Assembly (NCBI RefSeq): GCF_007754155.1
Contig: NZ_CP037423.1
Span: 372,001-436,000 of the forward strand
Length of the DNA stretch: 64,000 nt
Direction: 5' to 3'
From: Stieleria neptunia
GTDB lineage: Bacteria; Planctomycetota; Planctomycetia; Pirellulales; Pirellulaceae
Position numbers and translations under genes: made by a program. Below the pieces are notes generated by a model that had not been told where the DNA came from, searched no databases, and worked only from the letters and a program-made list of their open reading frames with translations. Of this stretch, positions 28,600-37,856 are shown piece by piece (within the stretch, counting starts at the first letter, position 1; every line of letters starts with the position of its first letter).

Positions 28600-31077
28600 C
28601 ATTTCGTTACACGATCAAGAACACTTCCGATCAAGTCCAACAGACGGCGATCGCGGGTTGGGTTGAAAACTTCTCCAACTTCAGGAGCGGACGGGGAAAG
28701 AACGGCATTCGGTTGAGTCGGTATCGCCAGCGGGATGGACTGGCCGCCGTGGAATGCTGGGCGAAATCGGCCACCGAGGATCACCGTCCCGAACAAACCG
28801 TCGTGTTCGCTGATTTCGAGGGTGGCGACTACGGCGACTGGAAAGTGGAAGGAGAGGCCTTTGGCGAGGCGCCGGCGTCGGGCGGGCGTACGATTCAAAA
28901 ACTGTCAGGATTCAAGGGCCAGGGCTTGGTAAATTCCTGGACCGGAAGCGACGACCTCCAAGGCAAACTGATCTCACCCGAGTTCAAAATCGAACAACCC
29001 TATCTCAATTTTTTGATCGGCGGCGGACGCGACGAGAGCAAGCTGAATATCAGTTTGTGGGTGGATGGGAAAAAAGTTCGCTCCGCGGCGGGCAAGCAAT
29101 CCGACGCCATGGCATGGGCCGGCTGGAATGTAGCCGGGCTGGTCGGCAAGCAGGCGCACCTTGAAATCTTGGATGCGTCCTCGCGCGGATGGGGACACAT
29201 CGACATCGATCAGATCGTGTTCTCGACCCATCCAGCCAGACAACAACCCGAGTCGCCGTTGGAACGGGCGACGGATTTCGGGGCGGTCGCGTTGGGGATG
29301 CTGGGCAATGAAACACCGGACATCGTGGATATCAGGCGATCCGAACCGGGCACAGCGGGTCTTTTTGCATCCAGGCAATCCAACGCGAAACAGGACGAGG
29401 TCTACCAAAGACCTTTCCGCGAACGGGGATTTGCCTCTCTGGGACGTACCCTGACGCTCCAACCCGGCGAAGCACAAACCGTTTCCTTCACGTTGTCCTG
29501 GCGATTTCCCAATGCAAACTACGTCACGGCGTTCGGACGCAAACCGGGTGCCCGCGACATCAACTACTATTCCACCCGGTGGCCGACCGCCAGCGATGCC
29601 GCGGGCGCCGTGGCCGTCCGGGAATCGGAACTGCTCCAGACGACTCATTCCTGGGTCGAAACCTGGTACGACTCGACGTTGCCCCATTGGTTCCTGGAGC
29701 GAACGTTGATCTCACTGAACTGCATGCAGACTCAAGTGGCCGAACGGTTGGCCCTGCAGGACGGCATGTACAACCTGGACGAAGGCGTGAACTGTTGTCC
29801 GGGCAACTGCACGCACGTCTGGCACTATGCCCAGGGGTTGGCGCGGATCTTTCCGGTCATCGAACGCGAATGCCGTGACAAGGTGGAATACGGCAAGGGG
29901 TTCCGACCGAACGATGGTTCGATCAATTTCCGACATTCCATCAGCACGTTCAACGATGCCATCGACGGACAATGCGGCACGATCCTGCGCGTCCTGCGTG
30001 AGAGTCAGATGACCGCGGACCATCGCTTCTTGGAAAGCATCTGGGATCGCACCCGGCTTTCCATGGAACACGTGATTCGCAAATGGGACCCCGATGGCGA
30101 TGGACTGTTGGCGGGTGCCCAGCACAACACGCTGGACGAACCCTGGTACGGGCAAGTGCATTGGCTGATCAATCTGTACCACGCCGCGCTCAAGGCAGCG
30201 GCCGTGATGGCGCGGCAGATGAAGCAGCCCGCCGTCGCCCAGCGCTATGAACGGATCGTCGCGAACGGCACTCCGAAAATGGTCGACCTGCTCTGGAACG
30301 AGCAGTACGGCCACTTCATCCACAAACCGGGGCCGGGCAAGGACGAACAGCACGGTTCCACCAACGGTTGCCACATCGACCAAGTCCTCGGCGAGTTTTG
30401 GCTCTGGAATGTGGGCCTGGACCGAGTGCTGCCGCAAGACAAGATCCGTCGCGCGTTGGAATCGCTTTGGACCTTTAACTTTTCTCCCAACGTGGGCGAT
30501 TTCCGAAACGTCATGACCGATGGGCGTTGGTATGCCGTCGAAGGCAATGCGGGCCTGGTCATGTGTTCGTTTCCGCACGGAAAGGTCGAGCCGAAGAGCG
30601 GCAAGAAAAACTATGCGGGTTATTTGAATGAATGCATGACCGGGTTCGAGTGGCAGGTCGCCGCCCACATGATCTGGGAAGGTTTGGTCGAAAAGGGCCT
30701 GGCGATCGGCAAGGCGATCTACGATCGATATCAGCCGCAAGACCGCAACCCGTACAACGAAATCGAATGCAGCGACCACTATGCCCGCGCCATGGCCAGC
30801 TACAGCGCGTTCATGGCCGTTTGTGGATACCGTTACGATGGCCCCGAAGGCAAACTGGCCTTCGGGCCGCGGATGCAGCAGGACAACTTCCGCGCCGCCT
30901 TTACGACCGCCGAAGGCTGGGGCCGTTTCCAGCAAACGGCTGGTCGGGGTGTTCAAACGGGATCGATCGAACTGCGATACGGCCGGCTTGATCTAAAGGA
31001 ATTGGCGTTCGATCAGGTCGACGGAACCAGTGCCAATCGTGCCGAGGTCACGCTGGATGACCGGCCCCTCACGTCTC

Positions 31078-31395
31078 GTTTTCAGCCCGAGCCGGGACGA
31101 TACGTGGTGCGTTTCCCGCAAGGTCTGCAGATGAAAGCGGGGCAGCACTTACGCGCCCGTTTTCTCTAGACGCCGAGGTCCTCGGCGCGGGGCAAACCGC
31201 CCATTCCCCCAAAAAGGTGTCGGACACCTTTTTCCCGTTTTCAATCCGAGGCGGGACGATACGTGGTGCGTTTCCCGCAAGGTCTGCAGATGAAAGCGGG
31301 TCAGCACTTACGCGCCCGTTTTCTCTAGACGCCGAGGTCCTCGGCGCGGGGCAAACCACCTATTCCCCCAAAAAGGTGTCGGACACCTTTTTCCC
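31078..31395 (+). repeat. 159-bp tandem duplication of a gene 3' end plus palindrome
   Basis: Bases 31078-31236 and 31237-31395 are near-identical, differing at only a few positions. The unit contains the last about 30 codons of the GH116 paralogue, its TAG, a GCCGAGGTCCTCGGC palindrome, CCCCC and a 23-bp perfect palindrome with arms AAAAAGGTGTC and GACACCTTTTT (31211-31233 and 31370-31392). The second copy of the coding end is out of context and therefore non-functional. Confidence 0.93.
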
Positions 31396-31463
31396 TCGGC
31401 GCACTCCTCTGGCTAGACCCCCGTCGGGTTTGCTAGTTTCGCACGGACCCGAAGAGGAACAAT

Positions 31464-32795
31464 GTGAGCGATTTCGATCAACATCCCGGTGGCGGATTTA
31501 GCAGCGTCGATGGGTACAACGACCCGGCGGGTTCGCAAGCCGAAGAAATGCGGCGGATGCAGCAGGACGAGCTGAATCGGCAGCAGCAGGAGCAGGCCGC
31601 GTGGGATGCCGCTGCGCAAGCCGAAGCCGCGCAAGCCGAAGCCGCGTTCAGCCAACCCGACTTCGGCAACCAGGGTGACGCGCGTGGCCGGCCGAACGCG
31701 AACACCAAACAAGCCAAGTCGGCGAAAACTCAGTCGGCGAGAGCTCAGCCGAAGTCGAAACCGAACCCGCCGACACCACAGGGACCGGTTAGCCCAGGTT
31801 TCGCGATCCTTGGATTCGTCCTGGCGGGCAGCTGGGGAATGGGGCTGCTCGATGGTGACGGTCGCTGGTTCGGCGGGCTGGTGACCGGTCTGATCGGAGC
31901 CTACGTCGCGGGGCACTACCACAAGGTGCTGATCGCAGCCTGTCTGGTCGGTGGCGGTTGGTGGTTTTTGAGTCAATACGAACCGCCGAATCGGCGACCG
32001 ACTGAAACCGTCTCGACGATCAACACCGCTCCCGCAGTTTCGCCCAGCCGCGACGTGAACGAAGTGGTTCCGACGCCGAAACCACAAACAGCGGAGCAGG
32101 AGGTCGCGGCGCTGCATCCCTATCCGGCCATACCGGCGCTGTTACTGCGACCCCACCAAGACTTGAGCACCGACCCGACTCGCATGCGCGCGTTTCAAAA
32201 CGCGATGTTCGACTTCGAAAAGAAAACCGGCAAATCGTTCCTGAGAGACCATCGATCGATGCAACCGGCCACGCGGACGCGGTACGACTATTTTCCGAGC
32301 TACTCCAGCGGCGGGCTTCAGGAAGGCTCGGAAACGATTGCCGATCTGCTTCCGACCCAAGGGGTTTGGGATTACCGTAGCCCCCAGCTCTGGGAGCTCG
32401 ATCTGCTGGCCACCGTGGATCAACATTTCCTGTACAAGACAACGCGTTCCAACGGCACCATTCGCGAGGGCGTCTTCCGGACCTACTCCGGCGACGGCCT
32501 TTGTTACAAGCCGATGACACGTCCGCTTCTCCGGCGGGGCGACAAGCACGAGGGTTTTCATGTGCCGGTGCGAGGCGGTCAAGTCTGGCGTGATTTCGCG
32601 CGCTCGGTCTACCACGCCAAGACCGACGCTGAATTGCTGGCGCTGGATCCGTTCAACTTAGCCATCGCACACACGCACCAAAAGATCGCGGAGACTCGAG
32701 CGAGCCATGAGTCACAGAAACGCTTGATTGACGGGCTGCGACGAGCCGCCTTGCCGGTCGCCCGTGCGGCATGGAACCTGCGTTCGGATCGGTAG
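31464..32795 (+). CDS. Hypothetical membrane protein with charged coiled N-terminus
   Basis: The 443-residue protein starts at GTG 31464 with GAGGAA six bases upstream; the overlapping ATG is followed at once by a stop. Residues 25-60 are Gln/Glu/Ala-rich (MRRMQQDELNRQQQEQAAWD) with a short AAQAEAAQAEAAF repeat, probably coiled coil. A Lys/Pro-rich linker leads to two or three membrane helices at about residues 113-170 (FAILGFVLAGSWGMGLL, LVTGLIGAYVAGHYH, VLIAACLVGGGWWFL). The following 250 residues are outside or inside the membrane with no family recognised; they contain RYDYFPSYSSGG and LWELDLLATVDQHFLYKTTRS. Function is unknown. No operon partner is evident. Confidence 0.75.
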   Translation: MSDFDQHPGGGFSSVDGYNDPAGSQAEEMRRMQQDELNRQQQEQAAWDAAAQAEAAQAEAAFSQPDFGNQGDARGRPNANTKQAKSAKTQSARAQPKSKPNPPTPQGPVSPGFAILGFVLAGSWGMGLLDGDGRWFGGLVTGLIGAYVAGHYHKVLIAACLVGGGWWFLSQYEPPNRRPTETVSTINTAPAVSPSRDVNEVVPTPKPQTAEQEVAALHPYPAIPALLLRPHQDLSTDPTRMRAFQNAMFDFEKKTGKSFLRDHRSMQPATRTRYDYFPSYSSGGLQEGSETIADLLPTQGVWDYRSPQLWELDLLATVDQHFLYKTTRSNGTIREGVFRTYSGDGLCYKPMTRPLLRRGDKHEGFHVPVRGGQVWRDFARSVYHAKTDAELLALDPFNLAIAHTHQKIAETRASHESQKRLIDGLRRAALPVARAAWNLRSDR

Positions 32796-33271
32796 CCACC
32801 CGGTCGCGACGCGCCAGCGCAACACCGGAAGCACGGGAAGAACACGTAGGCCCTGAGGTCAGGCTTTCCACTCGTTCCAGGGTTCCACCTTGGAACGCTT
32901 CTGGCGGTGTGGCTCTGCCACACGCGGTTCACGGCCAGGAGGCGGGAGCCCGGGAACAAGGAAATCGACATCCCGCGCGTTGATCGAGATCTCGGCGCTC
33001 ACTGTCCGATCAGCGGCCAGTCTGACCGCCTCTCCATCATTCCGGTGGCGTGCTCTTCGTCGCGGCGCATTCCGCTTCACCGGCAATCGACCAGCGGTGA
33101 GTCCTGGGGCTCTTTCAATCTGGTGTCACCCCCACAAAACCCCGCGTCGATCGACGCTCTCGGCGAAACGTCCTCGCTGTGAATCCCGTTTTGGCATTCA
33201 CTTTGCATCGTCTCCTGTCATCGGGGTTGCAGCGTGCAACTCCAATCCCGCACTCTAAAAGGAGACCCACT
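32796..33271. other. Intergenic stretch with degenerate hairpins only
   Basis: No gene is supported here. A short perfect hairpin GTGTGGC-TCT-GCCACAC (32907-32923) and a TTCCACCTTGGAA palindrome just before it look like remnants of another dispersed repeat. The last 15 bases hold the strong AAAAGGAG ribosome site of the next gene. Confidence 0.5.
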
Positions 33272-34345
33272 ATGAATACGACCAAGAAACGCATGATCTT
33301 TTCTGCCGCACTGGCCGCCGTCTTCGCGATCCCGGTTGCAGGTGTCCGCGCCGACGAATTTGGTAGCAATACACCGTACTACGAAGACGACGCGTGGTAC
33401 GACGTCAGCGAGTGGTTCGACGGCAACGACTACAACCCCACCGACGAAGCGATCGGACGCTGGGATGACGAGGTGTTTACCTTCACCGACAACGCAACCA
33501 GCACGGACTCGGACAACGATCGCGGTCTTTTCTACGGTGACTACGGGTACAACGACGGCACCGATTCCGATTGGTTCTACGACTACTACGACGACGGGTA
33601 CAGCTACTGGGGCAACCGGTACTTCTCGCACTACTACGACACCAATGACGATGGACTCTACGACGCGTACGCCTCGTACACGGACACCGACGGTGACGGG
33701 TTCTATGAGGACTTCAACTATTACGCGTTTGATTCCCAGTCCGATGGCCAAGACCAGTCGAAAGAACAGGCCAAGAATCAGCAGAAGGAATTGAAGTCCA
33801 GCAAGCGGAGCGTTTCCGGCAACGTCGCGGAGACCAAGACGGTGCAGGTGCGAGACCGTGAGCACTTAGTCGCAATGGTCAACACCAAGCAAGGAGATAC
33901 ACTTGCGGTTGATCTTGGACCGACCACGGAAGAAACCTCGCTGACCAAGGGCGATCAATTAACCGCGTCCGGTCATCCATTGCAGGTCGGCGACAAATCG
34001 ATTCTGGTCGCCACGGATGCGTCGACGAACGATGGCAGCGTGCAGATCGATCGCCACGGCAAAAAGTACAAAGGAACGATCGAAAAGACGAAAACCATCG
34101 ACATCCGCGGCGTCGACCACACGTTGGTCAAAGTCAAAACGTCTGACGGAAAGACAATGATGGTCGACTTGGGGCCCGCCAAAAACCGCCAGTCGAAACT
34201 GAGCGATGGCGCCGAGATCACCGTTCAAGGTGTCCCGCTGAAGGTCAACGATCGAGTCGTCTTGATGGCCCGCAAGATCACGCAGGATGGCAAGTCGACC
34301 GAAATCCATCGCCGAACGCCCAGTTCCAGCAACAGCACCAGCTGA
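33272..34345 (+). CDS. Secreted Tyr/Asp-rich protein with Ca-binding-like repeats and a duplicated C-terminal domain
   Basis: The 357-residue protein starts at ATG 33272 after AAAAGGAG. A signal peptide (MIFSAALAAVFAIPVAGVRA) precedes about 130 residues dominated by Tyr, Asp, Gly and Asn. These include YDTNDDGLYDAYASY and TDTDGDGFYEDF, which match the spacing of EF-hand or thrombospondin-3 calcium loops. After a Gln/Lys-rich linker two homologous domains of about 60 residues follow: KTVQVRDREHLVAMVNTKQG ... LQVGDKSILVA and KTIDIRGVDHTLVKVKTSDG ... LKVNDRVVLMA, each a small beta-barrel like those of DUF5666-type or OB-like envelope proteins. It is probably a calcium-dependent surface or wall protein. 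Not otherwise recognised. Confidence 0.82.
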   Translation: MNTTKKRMIFSAALAAVFAIPVAGVRADEFGSNTPYYEDDAWYDVSEWFDGNDYNPTDEAIGRWDDEVFTFTDNATSTDSDNDRGLFYGDYGYNDGTDSDWFYDYYDDGYSYWGNRYFSHYYDTNDDGLYDAYASYTDTDGDGFYEDFNYYAFDSQSDGQDQSKEQAKNQQKELKSSKRSVSGNVAETKTVQVRDREHLVAMVNTKQGDTLAVDLGPTTEETSLTKGDQLTASGHPLQVGDKSILVATDASTNDGSVQIDRHGKKYKGTIEKTKTIDIRGVDHTLVKVKTSDGKTMMVDLGPAKNRQSKLSDGAEITVQGVPLKVNDRVVLMARKITQDGKSTEIHRRTPSSSNSTS

Positions 34346-34475
34346 TCCGAAACCCGTTGACGAGCGTCCGTAGGAAGTCGAGTTCGGCGATGCCCGTCGT
34401 TCGATTCGAAGTCACATCCGCATCCAGGACGCCAAGTCAATCTGCGTCTCCTTTCGCTGCCGCGGGCGCCGCGTT

Positions 34476-34501
34476 CTTTCGCAACGCTTGCGGAGCGAAA
34501 G
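34476..34501. terminator. Small hairpin downstream of the Tyr/Asp-rich protein gene
   Basis: CTTTCGC (34476-34482) pairs with GCGAAAG (34495-34501); an inner CGC/GCG pairing may extend the stem. It lies 130 bases after the stop and could terminate transcription; there is no T-run. Confidence 0.3.
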
Positions 34502-34636
34502 GTGGGGATGATCCAGAACTGGGTTGCGTCGAAAATAGGACGCGATCCAGTTCATTGATTCAAACTGGACGTCCCGAACTCCTCTCTTGTTACACTCCTC
34601 TCCTAACGAACTCCTCCCCCCCAACGAGCCGAACCG

Positions 34637-35488
34637 ATGGCAACTGATCTCTTCGTCGCGATCGTGGTGATGACCGTTGTCTCGCTCGGCAGCGGCTTGC
34701 TGGCCGGTTGTTGCGTCTACTCGGACAAAGGACAACGGACGACCGCAAGTGTTGCGATCGCGGTTCTCGCGACGGTGATCTTCCTGTTCTACGCTTCGGG
34801 ACAACTCTTCTGGGCAAAGTGGATTCCGGCATCGGCGTCCATCATCTACACGAACTTGGCCGCCATCTTTGCGGCCCTGGCTGCCGGATGGGCGTGGAGA
34901 CTGCCGAACGTGTCTGCCTGGCGACGCATGATCATGTCTGCACTACTCGCCACCGCCTCGCTGGCCGCGATCACCTGGCCGCTGCTGTCGATTGCGCTGC
35001 GACCGCCACCGCTTGGCGGCGATCGATGGGAAAACGGAGTCGCGATGCAAACCTCTTGGGCAACTTGCAGCCCGGCTGCCGCGGCAACCTTGTTTCGAGC
35101 CGAGAGGATCGAGGTGAGCGAGTCCGAGATGATTCCACTGTGTTTGACCGATTCCAGCGGCACACCGACGTTGGGCCTGTATCGCGGTGTTAAACTGATC
35201 GCCGCAAAGAACGGTCGTGAATTGGAAATCGTCGATGGCACGATCGATGATTTGCTCAGCGATGACGACTGGCCGGTGTTGCTGGCCGTCGAATTACCCT
35301 ACGGCGTCGACGACCGTCGCTATGTCGAACAATGGGGCTGGATTCCCGGGATGGGCCATTCCGTTGTCGCATTCGGCCGAGCGCCGACCGGCGAACTGTT
35401 GATCGGCGATCCATCGGTAGGACTTGAACAATGGTCCACCTCTGACTTGGACGTGTTATGGCACGGTGCCGGGCTCCGTGTGAAGTGA
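34637..35488 (+). CDS. Membrane protein with C39-like cysteine peptidase domain
   Basis: The 283-residue protein has four predicted membrane helices in its first 120 residues (LFVAIVVMTVVSLGSGLLAGC, TASVAIAVLATVIFLFYASG, SIIYTNLAAIFAALAAGWAW, IMSALLATASLAAITWPLL). The remaining 165 residues form a C39/papain-like domain: QTSWATCSPAAAATLF with the candidate catalytic Cys, then GMGHSVVAFGR with the His and LLIGDPSVG with the Asp, in the order found in C39 peptidases. C39 domains cleave double-glycine leaders, but no ABC transporter or leader peptide is present, so the role may be a house-keeping membrane protease. Start ATG 34637; the neighbours are unrelated. Confidence 0.78.
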   Translation: MATDLFVAIVVMTVVSLGSGLLAGCCVYSDKGQRTTASVAIAVLATVIFLFYASGQLFWAKWIPASASIIYTNLAAIFAALAAGWAWRLPNVSAWRRMIMSALLATASLAAITWPLLSIALRPPPLGGDRWENGVAMQTSWATCSPAAAATLFRAERIEVSESEMIPLCLTDSSGTPTLGLYRGVKLIAAKNGRELEIVDGTIDDLLSDDDWPVLLAVELPYGVDDRRYVEQWGWIPGMGHSVVAFGRAPTGELLIGDPSVGLEQWSTSDLDVLWHGAGLRVK

Positions 35489-35599
35489 TCGATCCTTCTC
35501 CGTGAGACGGTCGCGTTCCACCACCTCGGTTGGTTGCGTTATGATGGGCAACGATGTGGTGGAGTTTGGGGTTGATCGTGCTTCAACGAAAGCGGGCCG

Positions 35600-36124
35600 A
35601 TGGAAGACGCGAGCATGGATAATGGAAACGAGCCGGAACTCGTCGCCCACCAACAGGGGAAGAAACGACCGCGGTGGTTTTCTTCCGGATTGATCTTGTT
35701 GAGTGTGTTGGTGGGCATTCTGATCGGCGTCGGCACGTTTACATTCGGATATGGCAAGGGCGCAAGCTACTTGAGCAACGATCCACAGATGTGCGTCAAT
35801 TGTCACGTCATGCAGGACCACCTCGATTCCTGGCAGCATTCCAGCCACCACCATGTTGCCGTCTGCAACGATTGTCATTTACCCCACGACGCGATCGGCA
35901 AGTGGGTGACCAAGGCCGACAATGGGTTCTTTCACTCGCTGGCCTTCACCACCGGGGACTTCAAAAACCCGATTCAAATCAAGCCTCGCAATAAACGCGT
36001 CACCCAGAGCACGTGTGTTTCGTGCCACAAAGACTTCGTCCACGCGATGCTTCCGGTGGCTGCCGACGCCCAGACTCAGTCTTGTGTTCACTGCCACGCC
36101 GACGTCGGTCACGTCCTTCGCTGA
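35600..36124 (+). CDS. nrfH: NrfH-type cytochrome c nitrite reductase small subunit
   Basis: The 174-residue protein has one membrane anchor (about residues 28-52, GLILLSVLVGILIGVGTFTFGYG) and four heme-binding CxxCH motifs: CVNCH, CNDCH, CVSCH and CVHCH. That is the composition of NrfH, the membrane quinol dehydrogenase that passes electrons to NrfA. It is followed 51 bases later by nrfA, so the two form the nitrite-to-ammonium respiratory module NrfHA facing the periplasm. ATG 35600 is taken as start; an ATG five codons later is also possible. No cytochrome c maturation genes are in the window. Confidence 0.93.
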   Translation: MEDASMDNGNEPELVAHQQGKKRPRWFSSGLILLSVLVGILIGVGTFTFGYGKGASYLSNDPQMCVNCHVMQDHLDSWQHSSHHHVAVCNDCHLPHDAIGKWVTKADNGFFHSLAFTTGDFKNPIQIKPRNKRVTQSTCVSCHKDFVHAMLPVAADAQTQSCVHCHADVGHVLR

Positions 36125-36175
36125 CGCTGGCCATCCACCTTTCACTTCCCGATCCCTTCCCTCGGTCTTGTTGAG

Positions 36176-37747
36176 ATGACGAAGAATCAATCGCGCGGCA
36201 TCGTTTGGTTGGCGACACTCACCTTGTTGGTCGCCTTGGCGACCGTGGGCGTCGTCTCCGTCTTGGTCAGCATCTTTGAACACAAGCAGGAGGCACGTGC
36301 GCCATTCGTCCGCTTGGTGGAAGTCAATGAAATCAGCACCGATCCCAAGCCTTGGGGCGTCAATTTTCCTCTGCAATACGAATCGTACCTGAAAACCGCC
36401 GATAGCGAGCGGACGCAATACGGCGGCAGCAACGCATTGCCGCCCAGTAAACTGGAGCAAGACCCGTGGCTGAAACGGTTGTTCGCCGGTTACGCATTCA
36501 GCATCGACTATCGTGAAGCTCGGGGCCACGCCTTCATGCTCAGCGATCAGGAGGTCACCAAACGGGTGACCGATGTGCAGCAGGCAGGCGCCTGCTTGCA
36601 TTGCCACGCGTCGATCGTGCCGACATACCGGCGGATCGGCATGGAAAAACTGGGAGAACAGGTCTCTGCAGAAACGTTGGGTGAGTCGTTTCACCAGGAA
36701 GCGGTGATGGAGGGTTTTCGTGCGGTCAGCCAAATGAAGTACGAAGAGGTGCACGCGGAAATCGAGCAGACGCCCGATGCGATCGCCGATCCAGAATCGT
36801 CAGATCCACACTTGGGTGGCGCCCACCCGGTTTCCTGTGTCGACTGCCACGACCCGGAAACGATGGCGATCCGCGTGACACGCCCTGGTTTTATCCTCGG
36901 CATCGACAAGCTTGCCAAGAGCGACGATCCGGTGCCGCACCTGCCCAGCATCCAAGCGTGGCGTGATGCCGGATCCCGGGGAAGCTACGACCCCAACGTC
37001 CATGCCAGCCGCCAAGAACTCCGATCCTTCGTTTGCGGCCAATGTCACGTCGAATATTACTGCGCCAACAAAATGACGCTGACGTTTCCGTGGAGCAATG
37101 GGCTGAAGATGGAAGATCTCGAGCAGGAATGGGAACAGACCGTGTTTCCCGACGCCGAAGACGGCAGCAAGGGAGGCGAGTTCTACGATTACGTTCACAA
37201 AGAAACCGGCACCAAGGTTTTTAAGGCTCAACACCCCGAATTCGAATTGTGGAGCCAGGGGATTCACGCCCGCGCAGGTGTCAGCTGCAGTGATTGCCAC
37301 ATGCCTTATGAGCGACAGGGGGCAACCAAGGTCAGCAGCCACTGGGTCCGCAGCCCGATGCTGAACATCAACCGGGCCTGCCAAACATGCCACAATGTTC
37401 CCGAGCAAGAACTGCAGGCGCGGGTTGACATCATCCAGGGACGCACGCGTTCGCTGATGGATCGTGCGGCGGCGGCGATGACGGATATGCTTGACGCCAT
37501 CATCGAAGCTCAGTCGGCCGGTGCCAGCGAAGAGGAACTCGCGCCGATCCTCAAATTGCAACGCAAAGCGATGTGGCGTCTGGATTACATCAGTAGCGAG
37601 AACAGCAAGGGATTTCACGCCGATCAAGAAGCGGCCCGGATCCTGGCCGAATCCGCCGACTACAGTCGCCAAGCTCAAGCGGCTTGCTACAGGTTGACGG
37701 GAAATTCAAAACCCGACAAAGAATCCGTCGCCGACGCAACGGAGTGA
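36176..37747 (+). CDS. nrfA: Ammonia-forming cytochrome c nitrite reductase, CxxCH-type active-site heme
   Basis: The 523-residue protein starts with a membrane anchor or signal ([23 protein letters not shown]) and has five heme motifs near residues 139, 220, 286, 371 and 401: CLHCH, CVDCH, CGQCH, CSDCH and CQTCH. Comparison with Escherichia coli NrfA matches the active-site Arg in RGHAF, Tyr in CGQCHVEYY and His in the [12 protein letters not shown] segment; KAQHPE also fits the calcium-site region. The first motif, which holds the catalytic heme, is CxxCK in E. coli but CxxCH here, a variant known from Campylobacter. Six-electron reduction of nitrite to ammonium in the periplasm is the expected reaction. 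It ends at a family 2 palindrome facing the tlpA-like gene. Confidence 0.94.
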   Translation: MTKNQSRGIVWLATLTLLVALATVGVVSVLVSIFEHKQEARAPFVRLVEVNEISTDPKPWGVNFPLQYESYLKTADSERTQYGGSNALPPSKLEQDPWLKRLFAGYAFSIDYREARGHAFMLSDQEVTKRVTDVQQAGACLHCHASIVPTYRRIGMEKLGEQVSAETLGESFHQEAVMEGFRAVSQMKYEEVHAEIEQTPDAIADPESSDPHLGGAHPVSCVDCHDPETMAIRVTRPGFILGIDKLAKSDDPVPHLPSIQAWRDAGSRGSYDPNVHASRQELRSFVCGQCHVEYYCANKMTLTFPWSNGLKMEDLEQEWEQTVFPDAEDGSKGGEFYDYVHKETGTKVFKAQHPEFELWSQGIHARAGVSCSDCHMPYERQGATKVSSHWVRSPMLNINRACQTCHNVPEQELQARVDIIQGRTRSLMDRAAAAMTDMLDAIIEAQSAGASEEELAPILKLQRKAMWRLDYISSENSKGFHADQEAARILAESADYSRQAQAACYRLTGNSKPDKESVADATE

Positions 37748-37797
37748 GCCCGTGCCGGTAAACGGGCTCGATCAACGAGCCCGCGAATCCCTTCACC

Positions 37798-37856
37798 AGT
37801 GGGATGGGCTTCCAGCCTGTCATTCCAACGTCGACAGGCTGGAAGCCTATCCCACT
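37798..37856. repeat. 24-bp palindrome, family 2; likely bidirectional terminator
   Basis: AGTGGGATGGGCTTCCAGCC (extending to 37821) is the near-exact reverse complement of 37833-37856, with one G/T pair. It lies between the convergent nrfA and TlpA-like genes and its last base is part of the latter's stop codon. Confidence 0.92.

Larger units (their letters stand above)
25892..28604 (+). mobile_element. IS91-type element carrying a tyrosine recombinase and a Y2/HUH transposase
   Basis: About 2.7 kb interrupts a glycosidase gene between codons Arg (25888-25890) and Tyr (28608-28610). CGTT stands at both junctions (25888-25891 and 28605-28608): either a four-base target duplication or shared microhomology. 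The element has no obvious terminal inverted repeats, as expected of rolling-circle IS91 elements. An 11-bp hairpin (28565-28599) lies just inside the right end, where IS91 elements have their replication origin. Cargo is a tyrosine recombinase gene followed by the transposase gene, a two-gene layout known from some IS91 relatives. Typical IS91 targets (GAAC or CAAG) are not seen in the reconstructed site; GAAC does occur right after the left CGTT, inside the element. Confidence 0.88.
25246..31169 (+). pseudogene. GH116-like glycoside hydrolase paralogue, disrupted by a mobile element
   Basis: The 5' part (25246-25890) encodes Met-Asn-Lys, a Tat-like RRDFIKTSGL and the start of the beta-sandwich, ending SSYPVIVMR. 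The same frame resumes at 28608 with YTIKNTSDQ, matching the paralogue (AYTVTNTSES), and runs to 31169. Joined, it would give about 1068 residues. The 3' part keeps DEGVNCCPGNCTHVWHYAQ, QHNTLDEPWYG and NEIECSDHYARAMASY, so catalytic residues look intact. Unlike its neighbour it has an extra module of about 130 residues (FEGGDYGDWKVEGEAFGEA to RGWGHIDIDQIVFS), similar to the beta-sandwich that accompanies some GH32 proteins. Coding quality is unchanged on both sides of the insert, so the disruption looks recent. Confidence 0.9.

Noticed and set aside
25888..28608. Four-base CGTT target-site duplication as proof of a DDE-type transposon
   Set aside because: The transposase is clearly HUH/Y2, which does not normally make duplications; the shared tetramer can equally be microhomology.
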